The notes under the pieces are model-generated. The model was not told where the DNA came from. It was given only the letters and a program-made list of their open reading frames with translations, and searched no databases. Positions 1 through 8,734 of a stretch of DNA of 64,000 nucleotides are shown in pieces (the first letter of the stretch is position 1; each line of letters starts with the position of its first letter). The DNA comes from an uncultured Subdoligranulum sp. Lineage in GTDB: Bacteria > Bacillota > Clostridia > Oscillospirales > Ruminococcaceae. The position numbers were made by a program, and so were the translations under genes. The stretch is taken from positions 62,001-126,000 of the forward strand of contig UQZO01000002.1 in assembly GCA_900545545.1 (NCBI GenBank), written 5' to 3'.

Positions 1-45
1 CGCTGTCCCCCTTCTTTTCCGGGCGTCTTTTGCTAATTGTACGTC

Positions 46-1098
46 TTACACATGTTGTTTTGCGCAGTAATAGCCAACAATCTTTTGATCGGAATTTTCA
101 TCCAATCGCAGAAGTACCGAAGCGTTAATCGTCTGAATCGTTCCGCCAACATTCAGGCAGATAAAATGCTTACAATAAATGAAACCACCAACGCGAAACA
201 TATTCATCGGGTCATATCCACATATAAATGCGTTGCAAGCGGTATATTCCCAATTTTCGATGTACTCGCGAATCTGCTTTTCTCTTTCCCCGATAATTTC
301 CTCAAATCGGGAAGAAATAAAATCGCAGTGTTTGATTTCAACGGGACCTGCGTCCAAAGCAATAGGATTCTGCTCGTAGATCGTCTGCTCGTCAGCAAAA
401 TCATTATGAATTTCCATTCCGTACTTTTCGAGGCAGAGATCGTAAAGCGCACCGCTGTAATAACAGATTCGACGCACATCAAACAGCAGGCTATCCTGTT
501 GACGCAATTTGCAAAGATAATCGTTTATAATGCCTGCAAACTTTTTGAAATTTATCCTTTGCAGCGCTTTCAAACCAACATATTCTGCCATGCCCTCTAT
601 GGTTTCGACTTCCAACTCCTGTCGAACCATATCGGGATATGCTTTCATCCGCATGTTTCGGATTTGTGCAAATTTTTGCAATGCTTTCTGATCGTGTTTT
701 TCGTATGCCTCGGCCAGATAAAGATTCTCCTGATACTTTTTCTCAAAGTTATCTACATCACTGGGATAATGTAAAAGAATAAGATCAGACGGATATCGCC
801 TTTCCCCATTGGCCCTTTGATGGCAATGAAACATTTCATGTACAAGCAAGTAAGCAAATATTTCACTATCATCAATGGGGTCTAATTCCATATTCCAGAT
901 AGCTATGTACTCACCATCATGCACTATCGCGGTATTTCCCCGAAATGCATCTTGGTAGGGCATCATTTTTCCATCCAAACAAATTTCGGAATTGGTGTAC
1001 AGGGCATATTTGTATTTATGAAATCCGGTAAACAAGGCATTAAAATCGAGTGTATCCAGCACCGCATTCACTGCGTGATATGCTTCCGGCAAATTCAT
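46..1098 (-). CDS. HExxH putative zinc metalloprotein, unknown
   Basis: This 350-residue protein has no family I can name. It carries a zinc-peptidase signature HEMFH at residues 87-91. About 75 residues later comes a Glu-rich helix (ELEVETIEGMAEY, 161-173) whose Glu168 could be the third zinc ligand, as in gluzincins. There is no signal peptide or membrane segment, so it is probably cytosolic. A ribosome site (GAGAGG) lies just upstream of the chosen ATG. The gene is visibly AT-richer and uses more AAA, ATT and TTT codons than anything else in the window, which suggests recent acquisition. Peptidase activity is inferred from the motif only. Confidence 0.6.
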   Translation of the reverse strand: MNLPEAYHAVNAVLDTLDFNALFTGFHKYKYALYTNSEICLDGKMMPYQDAFRGNTAIVHDGEYIAIWNMELDPIDDSEIFAYLLVHEMFHCHQRANGERRYPSDLILLHYPSDVDNFEKKYQENLYLAEAYEKHDQKALQKFAQIRNMRMKAYPDMVRQELEVETIEGMAEYVGLKALQRINFKKFAGIINDYLCKLRQQDSLLFDVRRICYYSGALYDLCLEKYGMEIHNDFADEQTIYEQNPIALDAGPVEIKHCDFISSRFEEIIGEREKQIREYIENWEYTACNAFICGYDPMNMFRVGGFIYCKHFICLNVGGTIQTINASVLLRLDENSDQKIVGYYCAKQHV

Positions 1099-1128
1099 GT
1101 TGTACCTCTCATTTCACGATCCAAAAGC

Positions 1129-1156
1129 CTTATATCAATTGCTTTTCATAAGCTAA
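1129..1156 (-). promoter_or_regulatory. possible promoter of the HExxH gene
   Basis: Minus-strand TTAGCT, 16-base spacer, TATAAG, about 30 bases before the HExxH start codon. The match to sigma-A consensus is only moderate. Confidence 0.35.
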
Positions 1157-1197
1157 CACTCGTTTTTTTCATCGCAGAATTGGCACACCACCATTTC

Positions 1198-2361
1198 TTA
1201 TTTGTGGAGAACGTTTCTTTTTTCTTGTTTTATCAACAGTGCGGCAGTCTCGATATGGCGTGTATGGGGGAAAAGGTCCACGGGTACAAATTTCTGTGCC
1301 CGGTACCCCTGCTTGGCAAAGAGAGCCACGTCCCGGGCCAGCGTTTCGGGGTCACAGCTGACATACACCACCCGGCGTGGGGCCATGCGGGCCACGGCAC
1401 CGATGCACTCCGGTGTGCTGCCGGCTCGGGGCGGGTCAAGAAAGACCACATCCGGGTGCAGCTTCTCCCTCGCCGCCTGCATCATCCACTCGGTGGCATC
1501 GGCGCAGAAGAACTGCGCATTGCGCAGCCCGTTGCGGCGGGCGTTCGCCACCGCATCCCGCACAGCGGCGGGGTTGCGCTCAATGCCGATCACCCGTCTG
1601 GCATGGGGCGCTGCGCACAGACCGATGGTTCCGATGCCGCAGTAGGCATCCACCACCGTTTCCTGCCCGGAAAGCCCGGCCAGTTCCAGCGCAGTCCTAT
1701 ACAGTACTTCAGTCTGGGTGGGATTGACCTGGTAAAAGCTGCGGGACGAGACGGCAAACCGCAGCCCGCACAAAGTATCCAGCACATGGCCGGGGCCGTA
1801 CAGCACCTTTTCCCGGTTGCCCAGCACGGCACTGGTGGTGGTGGGGTTGATGTTCTGCACAACACTGGCCACCCAGGGGGCAGTCTTGCACAGCGCCGCG
1901 CAGAAGTTGCGGCTGCCCGGCAGGTTCGGCGACGGCGTGACCAGCGTCACCAGCACCCGTCCGTCCCGTGTGCCGCGCAGCACCACATGGCGCACAAGGC
2001 CCGTTCCCCGGTCCTCATCATAGGCAGTCCAGCGGCAGCCGCGCGCCGCCGCAAGAACCGCTTCCAGTGTGCGGTTGAGAATTTCACCCTGTAACAAACA
2101 GTCGCTGCCCGGCAGTACCCGGTGGGTGCCCTCGGCATACAAACCGCAGACAAGTTTGCCCTGGCGCGTGGCAAAAGTTGCAATGGCCTTGTTGCGGTAA
2201 TGCCAGGGTTCCGCCATACCGCACACCGGCTCCACCGGCGCGAACTTTCCCAACAGCGCTTGCAAACGCGCCTGTTTTTGGGCCAGCTGGTCGGCGTAAG
2301 ACGTGGCCAGCAGCGGGCAACCGCCGCATTTCTGGCTGAAATTGGCACAGGTTTTGGTCAT
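1198..2361 (-). CDS. rlmD: 23S rRNA (uracil-5-)-methyltransferase, RlmD/RumA family
   Basis: This is a SAM-dependent RNA m5U methyltransferase of the TrmA/RumA family, 387 residues. N-terminal Cys5, Cys12 and Cys15 (CGGC) with Cys88 match the 4Fe-4S ligand pattern. The SAM loop is DAYCGIGTIGL (238-248), the active-site loop DPPRAG is at 309-314, and the catalytic nucleophile is Cys336 in SCDPETLARD. A C-terminal HIETAALL supplies the likely general-base Glu. It lacks the N-terminal TRAM domain of E. coli RumA, as many short Firmicute homologues do. An AAGGGAG ribosome site supports the start. The exact target uridine cannot be read from sequence. Confidence 0.85.
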   Translation of the reverse strand: MTKTCANFSQKCGGCPLLATSYADQLAQKQARLQALLGKFAPVEPVCGMAEPWHYRNKAIATFATRQGKLVCGLYAEGTHRVLPGSDCLLQGEILNRTLEAVLAAARGCRWTAYDEDRGTGLVRHVVLRGTRDGRVLVTLVTPSPNLPGSRNFCAALCKTAPWVASVVQNINPTTTSAVLGNREKVLYGPGHVLDTLCGLRFAVSSRSFYQVNPTQTEVLYRTALELAGLSGQETVVDAYCGIGTIGLCAAPHARRVIGIERNPAAVRDAVANARRNGLRNAQFFCADATEWMMQAAREKLHPDVVFLDPPRAGSTPECIGAVARMAPRRVVYVSCDPETLARDVALFAKQGYRAQKFVPVDLFPHTRHIETAALLIKQEKRNVLHK

Positions 2362-2374
2362 AAAAGTTCTCCCT

Positions 2375-2404
2375 TTGCACCGGACTTGCGCGGTGTGTTA
2401 CAAT
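2375..2404 (+). promoter_or_regulatory. promoter of the iron-sulfur flavoprotein gene
   Basis: TTGCAC, 18-base spacer, TACAAT. The expected transcript start near 2411 leaves about 60 bases of leader before the GGAGG site and ATG at 2474. Confidence 0.6.
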
Positions 2405-2473
2405 AGAAACAGAGCATGTGCCCCCGCATGGGGCCATACATTGTGGTAGGACACAAGAAAACGGAGGCAAACC

Positions 2474-3094
2474 ATGAATGTATTACTAATCAACGGCAGC
2501 CCGCACAAAAACGGCTGCACCTATACCGCCCTGAACGAAGTGGCCGGCGCCTTGCAGGCCGCGGGCATCGAAACCACGATTTTCCACATCGGCGCGGCGC
2601 CTGTGGGCGGCTGCGTGGGCTGCGGCGGCTGCGCCAAGGCCGGCAAATGCGTCTTTGGCGGGCCGGTAGCCGACGTGCTCCCGCTGGTAGAGAAAGCCGA
2701 CGGCATCGTGTTCGGTGCACCGGTGCATTACGCCACCGCCGCCGGCAGCATGCTGGGCTTTATGCATCGCCTGGCCATGAGCGGCGGTGCCTATCTGCGC
2801 CACAAACCTGCCGCGGTGGTAACCAGTGCCCGCCGGGCCGGTACCACCACCGCCCTGGAAGCCATGGAAAAGGTGCCCCAGTTCTTTGAGATGCCGCTGA
2901 TCAGTTCCACCTACTGGCCGATGGTACACGGCGGTAACGCGGAGCAGGCGGCGCTGGACGAAGAAGGCTGCCAGATCATGCGCAACCTGGGCCGCAACAT
3001 GGCGTGGATGCTGCGCTGCATCGAGGCAGGCAAAGCCGCGGGCATTGAGGCACCGCAGGCGGAAACCGACAAGCGCACCAACTTTATCCGCTGA
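2474..3094 (+). CDS. iron-sulfur flavoprotein / NADPH-dependent FMN reductase family
   Basis: This 206-residue protein has the flavodoxin-like FMN reductase fold. NGSPHKNGCT (7-16) is the FMN-phosphate loop. A compact Cys cluster (Cys47, 50, 53 and 59, CX2CX2CX5C) is the 4Fe-4S signature of Isf-type iron-sulfur flavoproteins. It should be a cytosolic electron-transfer protein or a quinone, nitro or oxygen reductase; the substrate is unknown. A strong GGAGG site precedes the ATG. It is transcribed alone, divergent from the rRNA methyltransferase, and ends at a strong hairpin terminator. Confidence 0.8.
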   Translation: MNVLLINGSPHKNGCTYTALNEVAGALQAAGIETTIFHIGAAPVGGCVGCGGCAKAGKCVFGGPVADVLPLVEKADGIVFGAPVHYATAAGSMLGFMHRLAMSGGAYLRHKPAAVVTSARRAGTTTALEAMEKVPQFFEMPLISSTYWPMVHGGNAEQAALDEEGCQIMRNLGRNMAWMLRCIEAGKAAGIEAPQAETDKRTNFIR

Positions 3095-3100
3095 CGAATA

Positions 3101-3137
3101 CAGGGTCCGGACACATCGTGTCCGGGCCCTGTTTTTT
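3101..3137 (+). terminator. Rho-independent terminator after the flavoprotein gene
   Basis: A 14-bp stem with one G:U pair, a four-base loop and six T. It also sits at the 3' end of the convergent PAP2 gene, whose stop codon it abuts. Confidence 0.85.
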
Positions 3138-3658
3138 CAGCTCAGCAGGGCCCGGGCCGCCAGCAGATAAACCTGCCAGCCCACCAGTGCGAATCCGCTG
3201 CCGAAGGCCAGACCGGCCAGCACATCGCTGATATAGTGCACCCCGGTGATAACACGGGAAACCGCAATGAGCACGGCAAGCACCGCCAGCACCACACCCA
3301 GGGGCAGGCTGCAGTGAAGGGCCACTACCGCGATAGCTGCCGCCGAAAAGCAGTGGCGGCTGGGCATGCTGCGGCCTGCCTCCTTTTTGGGAAACAGAGG
3401 CTGGTACCCCAGCGCCGTATACGGGCGGGGGCGGTTGATGCGCGCCCGCAGCGCACTGCCCACCCAGAAGGCCGCCGCCGGAACAAGCGCCGCCGGGATC
3501 ACCAGCGGCTGACGCCAGGCAGCCAGCCAGAGCAGCAGTACCCCGTACAGCACATAGACGGCGGCAACCGCCCCCCGGCTTGCCAGATACAGTGCGCCCT
3601 TCGCGGCCGGACGTTCCTGAAACCAGGCAATCACGGCGCGGTATTGTTGTTCGGTCAT
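3137..3658 (-). CDS. PAP2-family membrane phosphatase
   Basis: This 173-residue polytopic protein belongs to the phosphatidic acid phosphatase 2 family, probably acting on undecaprenyl diphosphate or a related lipid phosphate. All three active-site blocks are visible: Arg71-x6-Arg78-Pro79, PSRH at 99-102 (a PSGH variant), and Ser134-Arg135-x5-His141-x3-Asp145. An in-frame ATG 39 bases upstream is rejected because the promoter -10 lies beside it, and the chosen ATG has a GGAGGGAG site. It faces a Wzy-like polymerase gene across a shared promoter region, which fits a role in lipid-carrier recycling during glycan assembly. Confidence 0.85.
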   Translation of the reverse strand: MTEQQYRAVIAWFQERPAAKGALYLASRGAVAAVYVLYGVLLLWLAAWRQPLVIPAALVPAAAFWVGSALRARINRPRPYTALGYQPLFPKKEAGRSMPSRHCFSAAAIAVVALHCSLPLGVVLAVLAVLIAVSRVITGVHYISDVLAGLAFGSGFALVGWQVYLLAARALLS

Positions 3659-3687
3659 AAACGGCTCTCCCTCCTCTGGATGGTATA

Positions 3688-3739
3688 AGGATAGCACCCC
3701 GCAAAAGGCTTGTCAAACGGCGGTGCCTGCGTTTATAAT
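3688..3739. promoter_or_regulatory. divergent promoters sharing one -35 element
   Basis: On the plus strand TTGTCA (3710-3715), an 18-base spacer and TATAAT (3734-3739) drive the Wzy-like gene. On the minus strand TTGACA (complement of 3711-3716), a 17-base spacer and TATCCT (complement of 3688-3693) drive the PAP2 gene. The two -35 hexamers overlap by five bases, so two polymerases could not occupy both at once. Confidence 0.7.
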
Positions 3740-3752
3740 AAAGGCAGTTCTG

Positions 3753-5072
3753 ATGAATACGGAGGACCTGCTTTTGTTTGGTTTTGCGAACGGCCTGCTG
3801 TTGGCGCTTTTTGCGGCGGCGGTGGTCGATTTTGGTTTGGCCTGGCGCCGCAGCGGCGGCCCGGTACCGGCACTGCGCTTTCTCTGGCATGAGGAGCATC
3901 TGCTGTTCGGCAGCTGGGGGGAAGCCCGGCGGCTGCGCTTTGGGCAGTATGCCTTCTGCCTGGGCCTTGTTTTGTACGAGTTCACCGTGGTGTTCTGCAA
4001 CAGCATGGCGCGGGAACAATGGCCCTGGCTGCAGGCACAGCTTTCGCCGGTGCTGGACACCGTGATGTACCTGGCCTTTTTTGCCAAGATTCTGCTGGGC
4101 ACCCGCTACAACTGGCGCAGCCTGGGGGTAGCCGGAGCACTGTACTTCATTGCCCGCTGGGTCTACTTCAATGGCCAGAACATCTGGTTCCTTGGCCTGG
4201 CCGTCGTTTTGCTGGCCGCCAAGGATGTGCCGCTGCGCCGGGCCATGAAGGCGTTTCTCGGCTGCGGCGTGCCCACCCTGGCTCTGGTGGAAATTCTGCA
4301 CTTTGCCGGCATCGTTGCGCCGGGCGCCACCAGCGAGCGGGACGGCAGTTTTCGCCTGATGTTCGGCTACGGGCACCCCAACACCTTCGGCGGCATCGTA
4401 TTCGGTCTGGTGCTGGCGTGGGTGCTGCTGCGCCGGGCAAAACTTTGCTGGTGGGAGATTGCTGCCGTCGCGGCGGTGGGCGTTTTTTTGCAGGTCGGGC
4501 CTGCTTCCCGCTCGGCTGCGCTGTGTACGCTGCTGCTGGCGGTGCTGCTGGCCGGTGCCAGGCTGGCAAAATCCCGCCCGGCGGGTAAGCTGGGCGCCTC
4601 CCTGGTTGCTGCGCTGGTCCCGCTGGAAGTGGGCGTCAGCCTGATTCTGCCGCTGTTCGTTGTCAAGATCGGACCGTGGGCCAACGAGATCGGGCCCGCC
4701 TGGCTCAAACGGTTGGACGATCTGCTGACCTGCCGGATTTCCCTTTCCTGGGCAGCCTACCGCATGTACGATATCAAAATTGCCGGGCAGATGCTGATGG
4801 ACTGGCCGGTGCTGGACAACATCTTTGTGTATCTGCTGTATCAGTTCGGCCCGGTCATGCTGGCGCTGGTGGTGATTCTTCTGATGGCCGCCCTCTACGG
4901 CCACGCCCGGTGCGGCCGCTGGCAGGAGGTAGCCTGCCTGATTGCAGTGCTGCTGTACGGCTATATGGAAACCCAGGTGTTGCACATTACCAGCGATCCC
5001 GCCGCTTTGCTGCTGTGCGGTGCAATATTCGCCCTGCCCCGTGCCCAGTGGGATACGCCCACACGCACATAA
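3753..5072 (+). CDS. Wzy-like polysaccharide polymerase/ligase, membrane protein
   Basis: This protein of about 439 residues has roughly ten hydrophobic segments. A GYGHPNTFGG loop (His208-Pro-Asn) after mid-protein is the pattern typical of O-antigen polymerase/ligase-like proteins. It would join lipid-linked repeat units on the outer face of the membrane. The ATG at 3753 is preferred to one at 3723, because the -10 TATAAT (3734-3739) lies downstream of the latter. The predicted transcript start leaves a very short leader, so ribosome recruitment may be weak or leaderless. The neighbouring ABC exporter and GT-C genes support a surface-glycan role. Family level only. Confidence 0.6.
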   Translation: MNTEDLLLFGFANGLLLALFAAAVVDFGLAWRRSGGPVPALRFLWHEEHLLFGSWGEARRLRFGQYAFCLGLVLYEFTVVFCNSMAREQWPWLQAQLSPVLDTVMYLAFFAKILLGTRYNWRSLGVAGALYFIARWVYFNGQNIWFLGLAVVLLAAKDVPLRRAMKAFLGCGVPTLALVEILHFAGIVAPGATSERDGSFRLMFGYGHPNTFGGIVFGLVLAWVLLRRAKLCWWEIAAVAAVGVFLQVGPASRSAALCTLLLAVLLAGARLAKSRPAGKLGASLVAALVPLEVGVSLILPLFVVKIGPWANEIGPAWLKRLDDLLTCRISLSWAAYRMYDIKIAGQMLMDWPVLDNIFVYLLYQFGPVMLALVVILLMAALYGHARCGRWQEVACLIAVLLYGYMETQVLHITSDPAALLLCGAIFALPRAQWDTPTRT

Positions 5073-5081
5073 AACACAAAC

Positions 5082-5120
5082 AAAAAATCCGTCCCGGCCA
5101 ATGGCCGGGGCGGATTTTTT
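5082..5120. terminator. bidirectional Rho-independent terminator
   Basis: A perfect A-run/stem/T-run palindrome with an 18-base arm between two convergent genes. It should stop both the Wzy-like gene (plus) and the six-gene polysaccharide operon (minus). Confidence 0.85.
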
Positions 5121-5126
5121 CTTGTT

Positions 5127-6926
5127 TTATGAAGTACAGACCAGGCGAATGCTGTCCCCCACCACGGGGTCTTGTTCCGCGATTTGCAGCCACTGACCGC
5201 CGTCCTCTGCCGGACCGGTGTACAATTCCGAAACCGCTGCCGCATGTTCCGTTTCGGTACCATCAGCGGCACGGGTGGTATACTGAACCTGGGCCGTTGT
5301 ATCCGCGCGGGCGGGCAGATAGATGGTCACTTCGGTGACGGTTTCCAGCGCTTCATCCGCGCCCAGGCCCAGCCAGGCAATCGCATGGGTTGCATCTTCG
5401 CCGCGGTCAACGCCCAGGCGGTAGACGGTATCCTCGGAATGTTCCTCGGTACGCCAGACCTGCAGGGCATGGGCATTGGTATCGGTGTCGGCATAGCGCT
5501 GGAAGAACGCCTTCTGCGCCGTCAGGTTGCCGCCCCACACCATGAAATCACACACCACCGGGTCTTCTGTCCCGGCGGCTTCGGCAATGCCGGCGGCCAC
5601 GGCTTCTCCAAAGACGGTGTATTCCCGGCCACCGCCTGCATAGGCGGAACGTGTGGCCGCACGCTGCCACACCACCGAACCGGCCATGCCCACGGCCAGC
5701 ACCACACTGACCACAACACGCCACCGCGGCCACCAGCGTTTGCCGCGCGCCCAGCGCAGCAGCAAAACGAGCACCGCCGCAGCCATCAGCCCGACGCCGA
5801 AGGATTCCACCGTCTGGGGAATATACCCGTGGCGCCAGTCCACGTTGCCGCCCTGCTGGTACTTGGGCGAAACGGCAATCATCAGGGCCGGGGCCGACAA
5901 CATCGCCAGACCGGTAAGGAACAACAGCAGATTTTGTTTGTGGGTGGGCAGGCGGTCCAGCGATGCCAGCACCGCTACTACCGCTGCCGCCAGAACGACG
6001 CCGCAGACCACATCCGAAAGCTCGATCTGCCCCAGACGCACCTTGCCCGCCAGCATGGCGTTAAGCGGGAAGCCCGCCGACATCTGCATGACCCAGGTGC
6101 GCAGAATGGCAACCAGATCAAAGTTCGGGGAAACGCCGCCCAGATCCGCCGCGTCCCCTGCCAGAATTCCGGCAGCGCGCAGCGCATTGACGACACGGGC
6201 CCCCATGTTGAAGGCAAAGGTCACACCCTCACCGGCCAGAATGGGGATACTCAGCCGGAGCGCCGGTTTCACCCTGCCGGTATAAAGCCAGGCAATGCCG
6301 AACAGCGGCACAATGTACACAAAGCCAATCTCAAAGGTCGCGCAGGCGTGAAAAGCACAGTAGGCCCCCAGCACCGCCCAGCGCTTGTGGCCGGTATCCT
6401 GCCAGCGCAGAATACACAGTCCCGCCAGCAGTACCGGCAGCAGGGTGCTCTGCACCAAGGCGCCGTAGGAGTACAGGCTGTTGCCGGTGGAATCCTGCCA
6501 GAGAGAGAACATCATGGGCAGCAGGCAGAAGCACAAAACACCCAGCTTTTTGTTGCGGGATGCCTTGCCCACCAGCCAGGCTGCCAGGGCGATATCGGCA
6601 TAGGTCCAGGCCAGAATATAGAGCCGGTACCCTACCAGATCCCCCAGGAAATAACTGGTCCAGCCGATAAACGGCGGCGAGGAAAAAGGCCGGAACCGTC
6701 CTTCCTGCAAAAAGAATTGCGGCAGGATTTCCTTCCAGTTGGCTGCCAGTACTTCCCAGAAAGTATGATGGGTGGCATAATAATAGTTTTGCAGGTTGAT
6801 CAGTTCATCATCGCCGCCCAGCTGGGCGCAGGTGGTAATGCTCAGATACCACCACCCGGCCGCCAGCGAAAACAGACACACCGCAGGCCAGAACCAGCGT
6901 TTTTCTGTCCAGGTCTTCCAATTCAT
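5127..6926 (-). CDS. GT-C-like polytopic membrane protein
   Basis: This 599-residue protein starts with a membrane segment (about 11-31), followed by an acidic outer loop GGDDELINL (Asp39/Asp40) and many more membrane segments. A soluble extracytoplasmic domain of about 180 residues forms the C terminus. The early Asp pair after helix 1 is the hallmark of GT-C glycosyltransferases that use polyprenyl-phosphate sugars. It is the last gene of the leftward operon, 18 bases after the preceding gene. I cannot assign donor or acceptor. It may modify the glycan exported by the adjacent ABC transporter. Confidence 0.55.
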   Translation of the reverse strand: MNWKTWTEKRWFWPAVCLFSLAAGWWYLSITTCAQLGGDDELINLQNYYYATHHTFWEVLAANWKEILPQFFLQEGRFRPFSSPPFIGWTSYFLGDLVGYRLYILAWTYADIALAAWLVGKASRNKKLGVLCFCLLPMMFSLWQDSTGNSLYSYGALVQSTLLPVLLAGLCILRWQDTGHKRWAVLGAYCAFHACATFEIGFVYIVPLFGIAWLYTGRVKPALRLSIPILAGEGVTFAFNMGARVVNALRAAGILAGDAADLGGVSPNFDLVAILRTWVMQMSAGFPLNAMLAGKVRLGQIELSDVVCGVVLAAAVVAVLASLDRLPTHKQNLLLFLTGLAMLSAPALMIAVSPKYQQGGNVDWRHGYIPQTVESFGVGLMAAAVLVLLLRWARGKRWWPRWRVVVSVVLAVGMAGSVVWQRAATRSAYAGGGREYTVFGEAVAAGIAEAAGTEDPVVCDFMVWGGNLTAQKAFFQRYADTDTNAHALQVWRTEEHSEDTVYRLGVDRGEDATHAIAWLGLGADEALETVTEVTIYLPARADTTAQVQYTTRAADGTETEHAAAVSELYTGPAEDGGQWLQIAEQDPVVGDSIRLVCTS

Positions 6927-6944
6927 CCGTTTCTCCCCTTGGGG

Positions 6945-8726
6945 TTATGCCAGCGGAATGTAATAGATCATCCCGCTCTCATGCTCGATCACATCATCCG
7001 GGTCACAGCCTGCCGCCTCGATCAAGGAGTCCAGCGTTTCCTGCTGGTCTTCCACCGCATAGCCGTCCAGATTCAGGTAGATGCCCGCCACATCCTGTGC
7101 GCGCAGCTCGGCCACCATCTCCTCCGGCGGCAGTTCGCTGGTTTCCTTGTACCAGACATCGTTTTCGGTACCGTAGCCGGCACCATAGCTGAAGTGCAGT
7201 TTGTCACTGTGCAGCGGTGCGCGCAGCTGGGTATAGTCCCACATGTTGTTCAGGGAACCGTTTTCAAAGTTTTTCATGTAGGGCAGCTGGAAGATAACGT
7301 CGTTTTCCTCCGTCACTGCTTTCACCTGTTCCATGAAGGCCCGGTCCTCCTGCCACATGGTCTGTACTTCCTCATACTTGGGCACAAAAAGGCCCTGCTG
7401 CTCCCGGTAACCGTAGGCCATCACCAGCGCCAGCACCACAACAAAAACCTGTTTGCTGCGCCCCTTATGGGTTTGCAGCCAGTGCTCGGCCCAAAGGCCC
7501 ACTGCCAGCAGTGCAAAGAAAGCAATGTAGGGGCTGATGCGGTTATACCCGCGGATATAGCGCACCAGAATGCCGATGAGCCCGCCGAAACTGGCGATGG
7601 ACGCCAGCAGCAGCGCCGCCACATTCAGGCGGCCCAGCAGCCACAGCCGGTCCCCCAGCTGCGGCGTGTCAGTTTTACCGGCGCGCCAGTTGTGGTTGCG
7701 GAACAAAAGCACCAGCAATGCCAAAAAGCCCACAATGCCCACGATGCCCAGGTAGCCGTAGCCATTTTCGTTGTACATCGGCCCTTCGTCGGTGGCCAAC
7801 AAGCGGAAATACTGCTTGATCCAATTGGCCAGTTTGTCCCAGCCATAGCCGTTGGGCGAAAGCAGCAGACTGCTGATGCGCAGGCTGTAGATATCGGCGC
7901 CGATGGGGCTGCGGTAGACGCCGTTGGTCAGCGTGCTGCCCACCCCCGCCAGTTTCCCCAGCACCATGGGGAAGAAATCGGGAATCATCCAGGCCACGAT
8001 CTCGGCAATGGTCAAAAAGCAGGGAATGCCCGAAGCAAGCTTACGGTCCCGCAAAATCAGACACAGCGCCGTGACGCAGAGGAAAAAGCAGGTAAAATAG
8101 GGATAATAGGCAGCGCCGTTGTTGGCGATGCCCCAGGCAAAGGCGATGGCCAGCCAGTTGCGGCGGTTGCGGAAAAATCCCTTGCGGGGGCGTCCGAAGT
8201 TGGGGTCCTCGGCACACCAGAGGCACAGCAGCACCGAGAACGGCACAAACTCCACCGCGGCCAGCATCATATGCCCGGCCAGGCGCTGCTGCACATAGGG
8301 GCACAGGCCAAAGGTCAGCCCAAAGGCAAAGGAAAGCCAACGGCGCATACCCGCCATGCGGAACACCGCATACCCGGCCAGCGCGTTGGCAAAGGGAATG
8401 ACCAGCACATACAGGTTGAATACGATGCCGGTATCCTTGGTGAAAAGCCCCACAAAGGCCACAAAGGCATCGTAGATCAGATCATAGTTTGGCTCATAGG
8501 GGGTGGGCGGCTGATAGAAAGGCCAGCCCAGAGAGTCGGTCAGTTCGCCGTAGCTGCGCTGCACCTGGCCCACCCAGTAGATGCCGTCGCCACCGTAGAG
8601 CATCGGCACATGCCAGTCCAGACGCCAGAGCTGGAAGAAGAAATATTCGGTCGCCGCCACGGCAGCGATCAGCAGAAGCACGGTCAGGCACTCCCGCAGA
8701 CGGTTTTGCTTTTTGTTCAGTGTCAT
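6945..8726 (-). CDS. GT-C-like polytopic membrane protein
   Basis: This 593-residue protein has around a dozen membrane segments and a C-terminal soluble domain of about 150 residues. The first outer loop contains YGGDG (Asp47), comparable with GT-C catalytic loops, and a later loop PPTPYEPNYD is also extracytoplasmic. The overall plan resembles the YfhO/PMT-like membrane glycosyltransferases that decorate wall polymers. It lies 8 bases downstream of the ABC ATPase, so it is clearly co-translated with the exporter. Function is inferred from architecture and neighbours. Confidence 0.55.
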   Translation of the reverse strand: MTLNKKQNRLRECLTVLLLIAAVAATEYFFFQLWRLDWHVPMLYGGDGIYWVGQVQRSYGELTDSLGWPFYQPPTPYEPNYDLIYDAFVAFVGLFTKDTGIVFNLYVLVIPFANALAGYAVFRMAGMRRWLSFAFGLTFGLCPYVQQRLAGHMMLAAVEFVPFSVLLCLWCAEDPNFGRPRKGFFRNRRNWLAIAFAWGIANNGAAYYPYFTCFFLCVTALCLILRDRKLASGIPCFLTIAEIVAWMIPDFFPMVLGKLAGVGSTLTNGVYRSPIGADIYSLRISSLLLSPNGYGWDKLANWIKQYFRLLATDEGPMYNENGYGYLGIVGIVGFLALLVLLFRNHNWRAGKTDTPQLGDRLWLLGRLNVAALLLASIASFGGLIGILVRYIRGYNRISPYIAFFALLAVGLWAEHWLQTHKGRSKQVFVVVLALVMAYGYREQQGLFVPKYEEVQTMWQEDRAFMEQVKAVTEENDVIFQLPYMKNFENGSLNNMWDYTQLRAPLHSDKLHFSYGAGYGTENDVWYKETSELPPEEMVAELRAQDVAGIYLNLDGYAVEDQQETLDSLIEAAGCDPDDVIEHESGMIYYIPLA

Positions 8727-8734
8727 AAGGCTCC

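Noticed and set aside
1..45. Left-edge sequence as a gene end or attachment site
   Set aside because: Only 45 bases are visible. I see no repeat or integrase signal, so nothing can be claimed.
3084..4985. Minus-strand open frame of 633 codons
   Set aside because: It overlaps the Wzy-like gene in antisense and the PAP2 gene in another frame, with a Gln-rich sequence and no motif.
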